Source: Rana temporaria (Eukaryota > Chordata > Amphibia > Anura > Ranidae). Taken from it: a stretch of DNA of 64,000 nucleotides. Position numbers and translations under genes: made by a program. Where the stretch lies: contig NC_053491.1 in assembly GCF_905171775.1 (NCBI RefSeq), positions 402,094,838 through 402,158,837 on the forward strand. Direction: 5' to 3'. The notes under the pieces were generated by a model that was given only the letters and a program-made list of their open reading frames with translations, was not told where the DNA came from and made no database searches. Numbering within the stretch: the first letter of the stretch is position 1; each line of letters opens with the position of its first letter. Positions 44,296 to 56,667 of this stretch are shown here, piece after piece.

Positions 44296-45517
44296 GGGGA
44301 CCCCCCAGGCACTATATTGGAAGTATTTTTTAATTTTTAGGCTTTCACTTTAAAAATCAATAAAATCACTGCTCATTTAAAAATTATGTTTTTCACAAAC
44401 TTTCTTTTTATTGATACATGTCCCCCAGGGCAGGACCCAAACCCCTATAACCATTATATTTCTTGCATTTAAGTCTTCAAAATAGGTAGTTTTGATATTT
44501 GAAGTTCGGGTCCCATTGACTTTAACCACTTTACTACCGCCCACCATCAATTGACGGCGGCACGCTAATGCTCTAGTTCTGGGAGGACTTCATATGACGT
44601 CCTCACCTTGCCGAGCCACTGCCTTTCTGGAAAACCTGATGGGCATGCCCGGCGGCCGAGATGTCCGCCGGGCACCCGTGATTGCCCAGTGACTGAGCAG
44701 GACTGTGGATCTCTGTGTGTAAACACAGAGATCCACATCCTGCCAGGGAGAGGAGACCGATACTGTGTCCCTTGTACATAGGCACACAGATCGGTCACCT
44801 CCCCCAGTCAGTCCCCTCCCCTACAGTTAGAATCACTCACTAGGGTACACATGTAACCACTTGATCGCCCCCTAGTGGTTAACCCCTTCCCTGCCAGTCA
44901 CATTTACACAGTAATCAGTGCATATTTATAGCACTGTTCGCTGTATAAATGTGAATGGTCCCAAAATAGTGTCAAAAGTGTCCGCCACAATATCGCAGTC
45001 ACGATAAAAATCACTGATCGCTGCCATTGCTAGTAAAAATAATAATACAAAAAAAAATGCTATTTTGTAGCCGCTATAACTTTTGCGCAAACCAATCAAT
45101 ATACACTTATTGCGATTTTTGTTTTTTACCAAAAATATGTAGAAGAATACGTATCGGCCAAAACTGAGGAAAAAAATAGCAAAAAGTAAAAAATATTACT
45201 TTTTTTTTCAAAATGTTCACTTTTCTTTTTGTTTATAGTGAAACAAATTAAAACTGCAGAGGTGATCAAATACCACCAAAAGAAAATTTGTGGGGAAAAA
45301 ATTATTAAAATTTAATTTGGGTAAAGTGTTGCATGACCGCACAATTGTCATTCAAATTGTGACAGCGCTGAAAGATGAAAAATGGCTTGGGCAGGAAGGG
45401 GGTGAAAGTGCCCGGTACTGAGGTGGTTAATGGGGTACGTTATTTGGGTCCGAACATTTGCGGTTTTCGAACGTTCGAATCCGAACCAGACAGGGGTCCA
45501 TTCGGCCCATCCCTACA
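44296..45517 (-). mobile_element. hAT-like remnant (family D relative, reverse), split by family B
   Basis: The right end 'CATTCGGCCCATCCCTA' is the complement of the left end of the 38523-42886 element, and 'AACGTTCGAATCCGAAC' matches its subterminal repeats. The region left of 44522 shares 'GGGCAGGACCCAAACCC' and 'GATACATGTCCCCC' in complement. The far end is lost or abuts the Harbinger copy. Confidence 0.6.
44526..45426 (-). mobile_element. Hairpin-rich TTAA element (family B), reverse copy
   Basis: TTAA at 44522-44525 and 45427-45430, with CCACTTTACTACC and GAGGTGG ends. The complement follows the 3144-4144 copy in order, including 'GGATCTCTGTGTGTAAACAC' (a hairpin) and the 'GAATACGTATCGGCC' block. 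It lies in the hAT-like remnant, whose uninterrupted sequence would read 'GACTTTAATGGGG'. Confidence 0.88.
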
Positions 45518-45880
45518 TAGAAACAGCAGTGTCAGAGGAAGTTGCCGCCCCTTACCTAGGGAAACCTCTCCCCCCACTCCAGGAACCAGGAAATTATAGA
45601 TTTGGAAATACAAAAAGCTGACCCCTGAGCCCTGTGCACTATGCACTCCTGATGCTCCTGTGCTCTGGTCATTATGCACTCATGACACCTACGTTCTGTG
45701 CATTATGCCCTCCTGACCCCTGATCTATATACACTATGCTGTGTATATCATATTCCTGCACTCTTTATGCTATATTGTACTACGAAGACACATTACTCAG
45801 TAGTCAGTGTTAATAGAGGTCTTCTTTAATTTAGGCTGTGTGCGGAAATGGTTTCATTGAATGGTTTTTTATGTTTTATA
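45518..45880. other. No gene recognised
   Basis: Contains loosely repeated 'CTCCTGACCCCTG' and 'TGCACTATGCACT' motifs near 45620-45730. No coding signature. Confidence 0.5.
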
Positions 45881-46222
45881 CAGTGCCTTGAAAAGGTATT
45901 CATACCCTTTGAAATTTTTCAAATTTTGTCATGTTACAACCAAAAATTGATTGTTTGGGGATTTTATGTGATAAACCAACACAAAGTAGCACATCATTGT
46001 GAAGTGGAAGGAAAATTATAAATGGTTTTCAATTTTTTTGCGAATAAATATGTAAATAAGTGGCATGCATTTTTACTCTGATACCCCTTACTAAAATCTA
46101 GTGGAACCAATTGTCTTCAGAAGTCACCTAATTAGTATAGAGTTCACCTGTGTGTAATTAAATCTCAGTATAAATACAACTGTTCTGTGAAGCCCTCAAA
46201 GGTTTGTTTAAAGAATAGCATC

Positions 46223-47667
46223 ATGAAGGCCAAGGAACACAACAGACAGGTCAGGGATAAAATTGTGGAAAGTTTAAAGCAGGGTTAGGTTATAAAAAAA
46301 TATCCCAAGCCTTGAACATCTCACGGATAACTGTTCAATCCATCATCAAAAAAATGGAAAGAGTATGGCATAAGTGCAAACCTACCAAGACATGGCCATC
46401 CACCTAAACTGACAGGCCAGGCAAGGAGAGCTTTAATCAGAGAAGCAGCCAAGAGGCCCATGGTACCTCTATAGGAGCTGCAGAGATCCACATCTCAGTT
46501 GGGAGAACCCGTACATAGGAAAACTATTAGTCATGCACTACACACTGGCCTTTATGGAAGAGTGGCAAGAAGAAACCCATTGTTAAAAGAAAGTCATAAG
46601 AAGTCCCATTTGCAGTTTGCGAGAAGGCATGTGGAGGAAACAGAAAACATGTGGGAGAAGGTACTCTGGTCAGATGAGACCAAAATTTTATGTTTTGGCC
46701 TAAAAGCAAAACACTGTGTGTGGTGGAAAAAACTAACACTGCACATCAGCCTGAACACGCCATCCCCATCGTGAAACATGATGGTGGCAGCATCGTGTTG
46801 TGGAGATGCTTTTCTTCAATAGGAACAGGGATGCTGGTTAGAGTTGATGGGAAGATGAATGGAGCCAAATACAGGGCAATCTTAGAAGAAAAACTGTTAT
46901 GCCGCTCACACAAGATCGGACATTCCGACAACAATACACAAATGTTGTTGGAAATTCCAAATGTCAATAACGCGGTCACGTAAAACACTATGACTAGCCG
47001 AAAAAAATAAACTTCATTGATTCTGAGCATGTGTCTAATGGATTCTGAGCATGCGTAGGATTTTTGTGCATTGGAATTGCATACAGACGATCAGAATTTT
47101 TGACAAGACTTTTGTTGTTGGAAAAAACATTTGTTGTCGGAAATTCACACAGCAAATGGCTGATGGAGCCTACACACGGTCGGAATATCCAACCAAAAGC
47201 TCACATCGAACATTTGTTGTCGGAAATGGCCAATGGAGCCTACACACGGTCGGAATACCCGTCCAAAAGCTCACATTGAACATTTGTTGTTGGAAATTCA
47301 GACTGTGTGTACGTGGCTTGAGAGTTTGCAAAAGACTTGAGAATGTGGTGGAGGTTCACCTTCCAGCAGGGCAACAATCCTAAAAATACAGCCAGAGCTA
47401 CAACAGAATGTTTAGATCAAAGCATATTCATATGTTAGAATGGCCTAGTCAAAGTCCAGACTTAAATCCAATTGAGAATCTGTGGCAAGACTTGAAAATT
47501 GCTGTTCACAGACGCTCCCCATCCAAACTGACAGAGCTTGAGCTAATTTTGCAAAGAATGGGCAAAAATGTCATTCTCTAGATGTGCAAAAGCTGGTGGA
47601 GACATACCCAAAAAGATTTGCAGCTGATATTTCAGCAAAAGGAGGGTTCTACAAAGAATTGACTTAG
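46223..47667 (+). pseudogene. Tc1-like transposase, broken
   Basis: Starts 'MKAKEHNRQVRDKIVES' (helix-turn-helix region) at 46223, then an early stop near 46289. A central frame (46499-46774) carries 'RNPLLKESHKKSHLQFAR' and the first catalytic Asp in 'LWSDETKI'. The last part has 'SQSPDLNPIENLWQDLK' (about 47450) with the second Asp and third acidic residue region. The frame ends near 47667. Stops, frameshifts and the MITE insertion at 46900-47318 inactivate it. Functional relatives of about 340 residues cut and paste at TA sites. Confidence 0.9.
46900..47318. mobile_element. Harbinger-type MITE (family J), copy in the Tc1 transposase
   Basis: The left end 'GCCGCTCACACAAGATCGGA' and the right end 'CTGTGTGTACGTGGC' are imperfect inverted repeats. 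TTA precedes and TGA follows, consistent with one mutated 3-bp duplication. The transposase frame resumes at 'GAGTTTGCAAAAGACTTGAG', fixing the insertion point. It shares repeated 'TTGTTGTCGGAAAT' and 'CCTACACACGGTCGGAATA' motifs. Confidence 0.75.
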
Positions 47668-47887
47668 GGGGGTCGAATACGAATGCACGCCACACTTTTC
47701 ACATATTTATTTGTAAAAAAAATGAAAACCATTTATCATTTTCCTTCCACTTCACAATTATGTGCCACTTTGTGTTGGTCTATCACATGAAATCCCAATA
47801 AAATACATTTACGTTTTTGGTTATAACATGACAAAATTTGGAAAATTTCAAGGTGTATGACTATGAATACTTTTTCAAGGCACTGTA

Positions 47888-48815
47888 AATTATTGTGCTG
47901 AGCTTTGTGTCTGTTAAATTCTATATTAGAATTTCATCACTACTCTATAACATTAGTTTATGTATATTCGTAAGAGCAAATACTTTGAACCCCCAAAAAA
48001 GTTCACATATATATTTTGACTAAATAACCCACTGGTTAAGTCATGCTGTACCATAGCACTTTTAAAATCTTTAAAGTCTATTGTAACAGCCATTTCATTT
48101 CTAAAGAATGTGCAATTTGTTCTTCAAGAGGCATGCATGAATACAGTCTGTGTATAATAGTCTAATTGTGGCTCTGTGAAAATATCTGAGCTTCTGATGT
48201 TGCGTAGGAGGGCAGCATATGCTACAAATTTTTTTAGAACACACTCCTGATGTCTTTTATTCTTGATAATGTCTGGAACATTGCTAAAAGCTTTTGTGAC
48301 AAAACACCATAGCAGATGAACTGTTAAGTCCATTGCATTTGCAACAAAATCTGCCTCTTGCTGATAGGAAAAACACTTGTTAAAAGTCTGCAGTATTAAT
48401 ATCTCAGGTTTTTCATGTCTTGAATGAGCACAAAGTTGGCACTTTACATTTCACTCTCCCACATTTATAAATTCTGAATTTTAGAACCTCATTGCCACGG
48501 TACAATGATAAGTCACGTTCTCATTTTGTTGATCGATATCGTTACAACATGGTCTGACTGAGTGTTAAAATAATTAATCTATGTGATGGTATTAAAAGTG
48601 TGGCTACAAAATCCTGAAAAGTTTGTTTAAAAAAATGCTAATGGAAATTATAGTTAGTCTTAACCAATTTTTTTTTTATTTCTGTCTGTGACCCTGCCGA
48701 GGAGATTTTCTCTACTCACTGTCCCTTTGACATCCGTAGGAGTATTGGTTGTGACTGGAGCAAGAAGCCACACAAAGCAATAAAAACTGGGCGCATGTGA
48801 GATAGCGGCTGATGG
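47888..48815. other. No gene recognised
   Basis: AT-rich unique-looking DNA. A 69-codon minus-strand frame at 48124-48333 has no family motif I recognise. Confidence 0.5.
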
Positions 48816-48818
48816 CGG

Positions 48819-49850
48819 ATGTGTGAAGCAAGTGCTCCATCAAGACCCAGCTTCCTTCTCCACAGGGTGCATTGGGTGTTTAAGCACAGGGGAACCCAAA
48901 GTGGTACATTCTCATCTTCAGCAGCCTCTATGGGTAAAATAGGCAGGCAAAAGCTGTCTAGCTCCATACAAAATCAGATGCTCTCCAAGGATCCCATGAT
49001 GGATTGCTCGCTTCCTCTTGCGCCTCCTATTCTCCTTACACAAAGCAATGCAAAGCCTCCAAAATCTCTCAAAGACCTGGGTGAAGGTATTACCATTAAT
49101 ACCTCTCCAATACTACAGCCACTTGTGCCTTTCTTAGCAGCTACAATATTGAATGATCGGTTGCAGGCTCTGTTACAAAACATTACATGCATTTTTACAG
49201 AGGTGGGCAAAATTGCTCAGGAGTTGAGATGCAAAATCTCACTCTCTGGGAGGAATGCACTAACCATCTTGAGACACAATTTTGATGACTTAGTACAGTA
49301 TGTCCATGTCTTCGATTAAATAAATGTCTCTCCAAAACATAATGCTTCGCAGCTCCAAATTCACCAGGAAGACTTGGAAAACAGGAAAAGACGGCATCAT
49401 CTGCACCTCAGGGGATTCCTTAAAATGATTAGTGACTACCGTACCTATTAGGCATGTTTACCACTCTTGCTCTATCTATCCCAGATATAGACTAGCACAT
49501 GGATCACACATCAATCTTTGGACCCAAAACCCTTGCAGGTGCATACCCAAGGATGGTATTGTCTGTTTTCATTACTACAACAGCAAAGAAACCTTATTTG
49601 TGAGCAAACGCAATAAATCTTTGATTTTAAGAGTGAGAAAATCCAGATTTTTGGTAAACTCTCTCCCATTCCCTTCGCCAAATGATGTTCTCTCAGGCTG
49701 ACTACCTTGCACCTTCAAAAACATTGAATGCAATACTGCTGAGGGTTCATCTTTAGACTACTTATCACCAAAGATGGCTCATAACATAGCCTGCAAGACC
49801 TCCAAGAAGGAGAAGCTGGAGTCAGTTATAGCTTAAAGCTCTAGGACTAA
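48819..49850 (+). pseudogene. L1-type ORF1 (RNA-binding protein) remnant
   Basis: A 166-codon frame (48819-49319) includes 'LLQNITCIFTEVGKIAQELR', a likely coiled-coil segment. After its stop, the continuing sequence near 49370 reads 'LENRKRRHHLHLRGF', close to the signature at the start of the L1 ORF1p RNA-recognition domain. A further frame at 49432-49701 carries 'DGIVCFHYYNSKETLF', the C-terminal domain of ORF1p. In L1 elements this protein coats the RNA and is needed for retrotransposition. Stops and frameshifts separate the pieces, so it is dead. The matching ORF2 is not directly downstream. Confidence 0.75.
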
Positions 49851-50041
49851 CACTTCTTCCTGAAGCTTTGGCCTTTCGTCTTCCTAGATCTCGCCTGACT
49901 GCAACACCAAGCAAGATTTGATCCCCAGTAAAGCCTAAGAACAGACGTCAGTTTCAAGCCTCTCAATGAATCCCCCGTCTCAACAGCTGACCTGATCTCC
50001 TGTGGTGAGAACTTTACTTTAAAATCTCCATCCTTGTCTAA

Positions 50042-50512
50042 GGCCCCGTACACATGACCGGATCGATCCGCTGAAACTGGTCCGCCGGACCAGTTCCAGT
50101 GGAAAGATCCGGTCGTGTGTAGGCCCGAGCGGACAATTGTCCGGCGGATCGGACAGTTTCCAGCGGACCAAAATTGCTTAGCCTGCTAACAAATCTGTCC
50201 GCTGGAAACCTGTCCGTCGTACGTGTTTGGTCGTCTGTACAGACTCACCGGACACGTCCGACCGACCGCCATCCCTCGCATGCGTCGTACTGATTCGACG
50301 CATGCGTGGAAGCTTTGAACTTCCAGGGCCGCGCACATCGCCGCGTCATCGTCGCGGCGACGGCGCGGCCACGTCCCCGTGTATTGTTTACGCACGGATT
50401 TCTGTCTGATGGTGTGTACAACCATCAGACAGAAATCTGCGGGCGGACATGTCCGCTGAAAACGGTCCGGCGGACCGTTTTCAGCGGACTGTCCGTCCGT
50501 GTGTACGAGGCC
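50042..50512. mobile_element. Harbinger-type MITE (family J), copy 2
   Basis: The ends GGCCCCGTACACATGACCGG and CGTGTGTACGAGGCC are flanked by TAA (50039-50041 and 50513-50515), the canonical PIF/Harbinger duplication. The interior is inverted-repeat-rich around 'GGTCCGCCGGACC'. Confidence 0.9.
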
Positions 50513-50515
50513 TAA

Positions 50516-52031
50516 CAGGACTCTCTGCCTAAATTTATTGATCCCCTTGGGGACACCTGTTCATCCCTATGAGTAACATTATTGCTTAATTTATGTTTTA
50601 CTTTGATAATACTGTAGCTATTCTTACAGGAAGCCGATGATGGCGCCAACCCAGTATTCACTGTCTCCGTGTACCCCTACTTATACCATTGGTGGGTTCA
50701 ATGGTATCCTGAAATGTTTGATCATCCTACATTTACTTTGTTTTAACTTTGGGCTCTCAGTGGCCCTTCATTATAGTTTCAGTTCCCAGTTCTTAGGCTA
50801 TACATGATCAATGTCTTGTACAACCCAGAGATCCTGAATAGTTTGTCCACAGTTTAAATGCTATCTTGAGTCCAAGTTGAAATATTTAAACTCTCACATC
50901 TTATCATCCTGTAGATGGGTAGAAGTTACAGCTTCCTGTTTACACTACCCCAGTTGGGAAGCTAAAAGGTCATTGTGTTCCCTGGTTTTCTGCTTGGCGG
51001 GTTTTGCTGGGTCTGGCTTATGTATTATAAAAGAAAAATTGGGGTTTTATTGCCCTGAAAAAAATAGAATAAAAATGGGAACAGCTGGAGTCTGTTATAG
51101 CATGGGAATGCAGGGGTTGAAACTCTGCTATGCTATTATCAGAACCTGGAGGACCAGAGCATTGCTGAAACTGGAGTTAAACCCACTATGGACTCTTCCA
51201 ATTATGGATTTAATCTGAGCAGGTATGATGGGGGCATAAGCAAGTATGACCTGGTCACGTGTCTACCTACGCTATCCCCGGCGCTAGTGGAGCCAACAGA
51301 GCTGTGTGGAGCATGGGAGTGTGAACGGGCCATTTGGCTTTTCATTTTATGTGTTAAATTTTTTTTTAAATAAACAGTATTATGCTATGGGCATCTTCTG
51401 TACTTTTATCCCTACCTTACTTCCTTGAATGAGGCATTCAAACTAGCTCCAATCAATCCAGCAGGTGTGCAGGCACTATCTTGTCAACGCTATATTTGAC
51501 TATCTTTTTCAGTAAAGAAGTCAAATATCTGTGGTAAGCGCATTATGATTTTTGAGCACTTCGGGTGAAAATGAATTATTATGTCTGGTGAAGGAACACA
51601 TTCTCACCTTTAGCACGAATATATACAGAGTTATTGAAGAAAATCTGTCACGTGGTTTTTCTTACCATATATATATATATTGGGACTTATGAACAATCAG
51701 CCACTATTGTATAAAGCAGCACTAAGGAATTTTGGAATACATCACGTATATGAATGTTTTGCATATATTTTAATATTTATGTGGTTGGTTATTTTTGAAT
51801 TTAATTTGGTATAATCACTACATATGGTGGTATATAGTAGTTTATTTTCCAATTGAGTGCCCTTTATTCACTTGTCATAGTATCATTATACTACTTGAGA
51901 GGAGCAGCTGGTAAATCTCACTTTATATTTTGTTTGTTATTAATAATTTTGGCGCTGAATTCACTTTTTTTCACACCATGTGTATGGCATCCAGTACAAA
52001 GTGGCTAACATAGCACCATATATGCATATAT
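50516..52031. other. No gene recognised; possible LTR-like block near 50.9-51.4 kb
   Basis: An AATAAA signal at 51369-51374 follows a GC-balanced 450-bp block, which could be an LTR, but ends and duplication were not found. The rest is AT-rich. Confidence 0.4.
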
Positions 52032-52032
52032 A

Positions 52033-52291
52033 CAGTTGTGCTCATAAGTTTACAGATTTTATGATTTCTTGGCCATTTTTTAGAGAATATGAGTGATAAC
52101 ACAAAAACGTTTCTTTCACTCATGGTTAGTGTTTGGCTGAAGCCTTTTATTAATCAATGGTGTTTACTCTTTTTAAATCATAATGGCAACAGAAACTACC
52201 CAAATGACCCTGATCAAAAGTTTACATACCCTGGTGATTTTGGACGATAACATGCACACAAGTTGACACAAAGGGGTTTGAATGTCTCTGG
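52033..52291 (+). mobile_element. Tc1/mariner-type terminal fragment
   Basis: Begins at a TA with 'CAGTTGTGCTCATAAGTTTA'. 'GATCAAAAGTTTACATACCC' near 52213 echoes the terminus. I recognise this as the 5' end of a Tc1-like family in amphibians and fish. The right end and transposase are missing. Confidence 0.65.
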
Positions 52292-52678
52292 CATCACTCC
52301 CAGGGCCATCTTAATAGCATCATGGGCCCCTGGGCAAAGTAATGCTCTGACCCCTCTATACCCTAGATATTCCACCCAGCACTGTAACCATATACCATAA
52401 GATACCCCTTGTATTGTGACACCACTACATCCCTGATACCCCCTACACTGTGGCCTCTCTACATCACTGATACCTCTAGCACTATAGCCACCCAAGAGGG
52501 TATACCGCTCATGTGACCCTTGCTTGGAACCCAGTGAGGAGGGGACCAAGGAGGAAATGTCAACTGCCTGCCCTACAAACCCAACCACCCAGAAACATTA
52601 CTCCTTGGCTGACCTCAGACTCAAAAAAGAAATTGCCAGCTCACTCCACAACTCTTATTTACAGTTTTAACATTACTT
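52292..52678. other. No gene recognised
   Basis: 'CAGGGCCATCTTAATAGCATCATGGGCCCC' lies at its start (about 52301), which resembles a repeat terminus, but no partner end was found. Confidence 0.4.
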
Positions 52679-52682
52679 TTAA

Positions 52683-53887
52683 CCACTTAAAGACCTCAGG
52701 TGTTTTTCAGATTTGGTGTTTGCAAGACTAAAACATTTTTTTCTGCTAGAAAATTACTTAAAACCCCCAAACATTATATATATATTTTTTTCTAACACCC
52801 TAGAGAATAAAATGGCGGTCATTGCAATACTTTTTGTCACACCGTATTTGCGCAGCAGTCTTACAAGCGCACTTTTTTTGGAAAAAATTCACTTTTTTGA
52901 ATTAAAAAATAAGACAACAATAAATTTGGCCCAATTTTTTTATATATTGTGAAAGATAATGTTACGCCGAGTAAAATGATACCCAACATGTCACGCTTTA
53001 AAATTGCGCCCGCTCGTGGCATGGCGTCAAACTTTTACCCTTAAAAATCTAGATAGGCGACGTTTAAAAAATTCTATAAGTTGCATTTTTTGAGCTACAG
53101 AGTAGCTCTAGGGCTATAATTATTGCTCTCGCTCTAACGATCGCGGCGATACCTCACTTGTGTGATTTGAACACCGTTTTCATATGCGGGCGCTACTTGC
53201 GTATGCGTTCGCTTCTGCGCGCGAGCTCGTCAGGACGGGGCGCTTTAAAAAAATTTTTTTTTTGTTTTCTTATTTAATTTTATTGATTTTATTATTTTTT
53301 ACACTAAAATATAAAAAAAAAAAAAATGATCACTTTTATTCCTATTACAAGGAATGTAAACATCCCTTGTAATAGAAAAAAGCATGACAGGTCCTCTTAA
53401 ATATGAGATCTGGGGTCAAAAAGACCTCAGATCTCATATTTAGGCTTAAATGCAAAAAAAAAAAAAAAAAGGAAAATTTGTCATTTAAAAAAATGACAGA
53501 AAAAAAATTGTCTCTTTAAGAGGCTGGGCGGGACTGACGTTTTGACGTCACTTCCGCCCAGCAGAGCTATGAGGACGGGTGGGGGCCATCTTGCCCTCAC
53601 TCAAGTCCTCACACACAAGGCGGCAGCATCGGATCTCCTCCGCCGCTACCGACGGCTCCGGTAAGCGGCGGAGGGCGCGGAAAAGCGGCGGGAGGGGGGG
53701 GGGGCCCCTCTCCCGCCACCGATAACGGCGATCTCGCGGCGAATCCGCCGCGGAGACCGCCGTTATCGTTTACACGGCCGCCAGCTGAAAACATGGATAT
53801 CTCAGTTGTGGCAGCAGCTGCTGCCGTTACTGAGATATCCATGTTTAAAAAGAGGACGTATATATACAGTGGGGGGTCCTTAAGTGG
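52683..53887 (+). mobile_element. Hairpin-rich TTAA element (family B variant), complete
   Basis: CCACTTAAAGACC and CCTTAAGTGG ends are flanked by TTAA (52679-52682 and 53888-53891). The GC-rich half contains long hairpins. Examples are near 53403-53442 ('GAGATCTGGGG' with its complement), 53522-53562, 53720-53770 ('CGATAACGGCG' pairs with 'CGCCGTTATCG') and 53790-53846 ('AACATGGATATCTCAG' with its complement). A minus-strand Pro/Ala-rich frame here is not a gene. Confidence 0.88.
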
Positions 53888-54079
53888 TTAAACTAAACAA
53901 CCCTCAATAACATTGGATCATCCTATGAAATTAGAATACATACAGTATGTGCACAAGGTCCTTCCCAAACTAAATTCACTCTTTCCTTATACAAACTTCT
54001 ACATGTATCTTCTTTGACACCATAGAAGATCATCTGTACGTTGCAAAATTGAAAAAAAGCCCTTTATGTGCTATTTTTT

Positions 54080-54720
54080 TGGCTTTGTTGGCTAAAATTT
54101 GGGCGGTAGCAGCGAAATATTCCTTTTGTGTGGTCTATAAAGAAAACATATATTGTATAAGCTTCCAATGTTTTTGTACAGGACCCCTGAAGTCTTATAT
54201 GCCTATGGTTCAACAATAACTAAATAATGCTGGAGATGCAGTCAGGATATAGGTACATTATATTATATCTTTTGGAAATGTTCTCTTATCCAAGCTATTT
54301 GAGCCCAAGTACAGACAATACGGCAAGTGTTATATGCATCCATTATGTTTGATACTTTACATTGCCTTCTCGGACTACCATTTGCAGGAATGTCTAAAAA
54401 CACCAAGAGATTGATAACACACGTCTTATCCCCCAATATTGGAAATCGTCTGTACTCCCAACTCAAACCCAACTCTCACATAGCATAGCAAATATTAGAC
54501 AATTAGAATATCTCACTGCTAAAGTAAATGATCGATTGGGTCACTTTAGCGAAATATGGCAATATTTGAACTCATCCTATGGCTTTCCTGAACTAAATCC
54601 CATTCCTTATGATAATCCTCTTTCCCTGAATATATCACAATCGGAAAATAACTATCTCTTTAACTGGTGTGCACCTTTTCCCATCCAGTTGTTTTATTCA
54701 TTGGTTTAATAGTTTTACTT
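54080..54720 (+). pseudogene. L1-like LINE ORF2 C-terminal fragment
   Basis: Frames read 'KLPMFLYRTPEVLYAYG', then the cysteine motif 'CWRCSQDIGTLYYIFWKC', then 'LLGLPFAGMSKNTKRLI' and a C-terminal tail with 'YLTAKVNDRLGHFSEIW'. This matches the order in the C-terminus of the L1-like copy at 9306-11261. Frameshifts and stops are present. Confidence 0.72.
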
Positions 54721-54868
54721 TGTTCTCTTCCTTTTTTAACTCTGGATATGTTATGGTATCTCTTGGAAGCTTTCTATATGTAACTGCTGATTTGATACCT
54801 AATTATGGTTCTATGATATTTTTAAATGTATCCACATGATGTGAGTTGACCATAGTTATTAGACATAA

Positions 54869-55543
54869 TGGCCTGGATTCACATACATTGGCGCATATTT
54901 ATGCCGGCGTAGCGTATCTTTTTTAGGCTATGCCGACGTAGCGCAGAGCGCCAAGCACAGTACTCACAAAGCACTCACCCCCAAATCTACGCTGGGTTTC
55001 CTCGGCGTAAGCCAGCGTAGGTGGAAGTGGGCGTGAGCCATGCTAATGAGGCGTGACCCCATGTAAATGATGGACTAAGCGTCATAAAGATACGAATAAT
55101 GTGGCCGCATCCCAGTGCGCCTGCTCAGAATCACGTCGAAACAACTGCCTAAGATACGTCAAATCACTGCCTATGATGTGAATGTAGCCTACACCCAGCC
55201 CTATTCACGTACTACTACGTAAACAACGTAAAATACGACGGCTGTTCCCTGGTCCATACCTTTGCATGAGTTGCGCCTCATAGATGGGGAATAACTATAC
55301 GCCGGACGTAAGCCTTACGCAAACCATGTATATTATGCGCCGGGCGGAACTACATTTGTGAATCGACGTATCTCCCTCATTTGCATATTTGCAATGAGGC
55401 GGCCAGCGTAAATATGCGTACGGCGTAGGAAAGTTACGCTGGTCGGATGAAGCCTATTTTCAGGCGTATCTAGTTCTGTGGGCTTACACTTACGCGGCGT
55501 ATATCGAGATACGTCGGCGTAAGTGCTTTGTGAATCCGGGCCA
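54869..55543. mobile_element. GC-rich MITE (family C), copy 6
   Basis: The ends TGGCCTGGATTC and GAATCCGGGCCA are flanked by TAA (54866-54868 and 55544-55546). Interior CpG-rich motifs match the other copies. Confidence 0.85.
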
Positions 55544-56197
55544 TAATGTGTAATTCAGATTCTGACAAATTGTCATTATTTTTAACATCTTACATCTATT
55601 TACTGAACATTTTCATGCTCTGTTTGTTTTTCTCTGCAGTTACCTGTTTGGATTTTGTAATCCTTATACTATCTTAAAAATACTCAATACAAACTACAAT
55701 TACAAAACAAAGCAATAAAAACATTGTTAGACTTTCTAATGCTTCCACACTCTACTAAAATGCATTTTAGCTTTTGTCTAGCGACGTCACAACGCAACTT
55801 CCGGTTTACTCATCTGCCAATCAACATTTTCGGCAATCTGAATACTTTTGAAGTGCAAAGGAGGGATTGGAGGTCTTTTAGACCCCCGATCTCTCCATAA
55901 AAAGTCCAAAAAGAGTACCTGTCACCGCCTATTACTGTCACAGGGGACGTTTACATTCTTTGTGACAGCAATAAAAGTGATATTTTTTTTTTTTTAAACA
56001 CAATTTATTAATATAAAGATAAATAAAATAAATAAGAAAACATAAATATTTTTAAAGCGCCCCCGTCCTTGCAAGCTCGCGCAGCAAAGAAAATGCATAC
56101 GGAAGTCGCACATGCATATGTAAACGGTGTTTAAATCACACATGTGAGGTATTGCCACGATAGTCAGAGCGAGAGCAATAATTCTAGCCTATGGAGA

Positions 56198-56571
56198 TTC
56201 CTCCCCGCCTCCATTTTTTTATTTCTTTGTTTCTTTTATTTCTTTGTTTCACTCTCCCACTAGTTATATCTATATTTTTCTTTCTATCTCATTTAAAATT
56301 ATTAGAATATGGGAAAATGTCAACGGGTGGCGGCGTGTCTTTCACCTGGGTTTTTCTACCCATCCCTCCCTGTGAACAGTGAAAAGCAGCATCTACTTGA
56401 TTCTCATTTGATGATCTATCGATCAATATTTACAAATGTCTGTAAGAAAACCAAAAATGTTGTATACTCTGTTACTCTATTCACTTTTAGATGATCATCT
56501 AAAAGTGAATAGAGTAGGAGAGAATTGGACAGATTGGGGTTCCAAATGATTGAAGAGGCTCTGGAAAAGTC
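56198..56571 (-). mobile_element. L2-like LINE 3' end, severely 5'-truncated
   Basis: Nearly identical to 61183-61536, the 3' end of a longer antisense L2-like copy, except for a short duplicated 'TTTATTTCTTTGTTTC' block. It includes the same 44-bp palindrome at 56473-56516. Confidence 0.85.
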
Positions 56572-56595
56572 TTTTTATTCTCTAGAGATTCTCTG

Positions 56596-56598
<3 letters not shown>

Positions 56599-56664
<66 letters not shown>
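56599..56664. repeat. (TA)n microsatellite
   Basis: About 33 TA dinucleotides between the LINE fragment and the solo LTR. Confidence 0.97.

Positions 56665-56667
<3 letters not shown>

Larger units (their letters stand above)
45881..47885 (+). mobile_element. Tc1-like transposon with long terminal inverted repeats
   Basis: Ends CAGTGCCTTGAAAAGGTATT and its complement extend as imperfect inverted repeats over roughly 190 bp. They are flanked by TA (45879-45880 and 47886-47887). Removing the 419-bp MITE at 46900-47318 leaves about 1.58 kb, the normal Tc1 size. It carries one broken transposase gene. Confidence 0.93.

Noticed and set aside
48124..48333. 69-codon minus-strand frame in otherwise unique-looking DNA
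   Set aside because: No recognisable motif, splice context or compositional support; expected by chance.
53609..53842. Pro/Ala/Gly-rich minus-strand frame near a GC-rich block resembling a CpG island
   Set aside because: It lies inside a TTAA-flanked hairpin-rich repeat; the GC richness is shared by other copies of the family.
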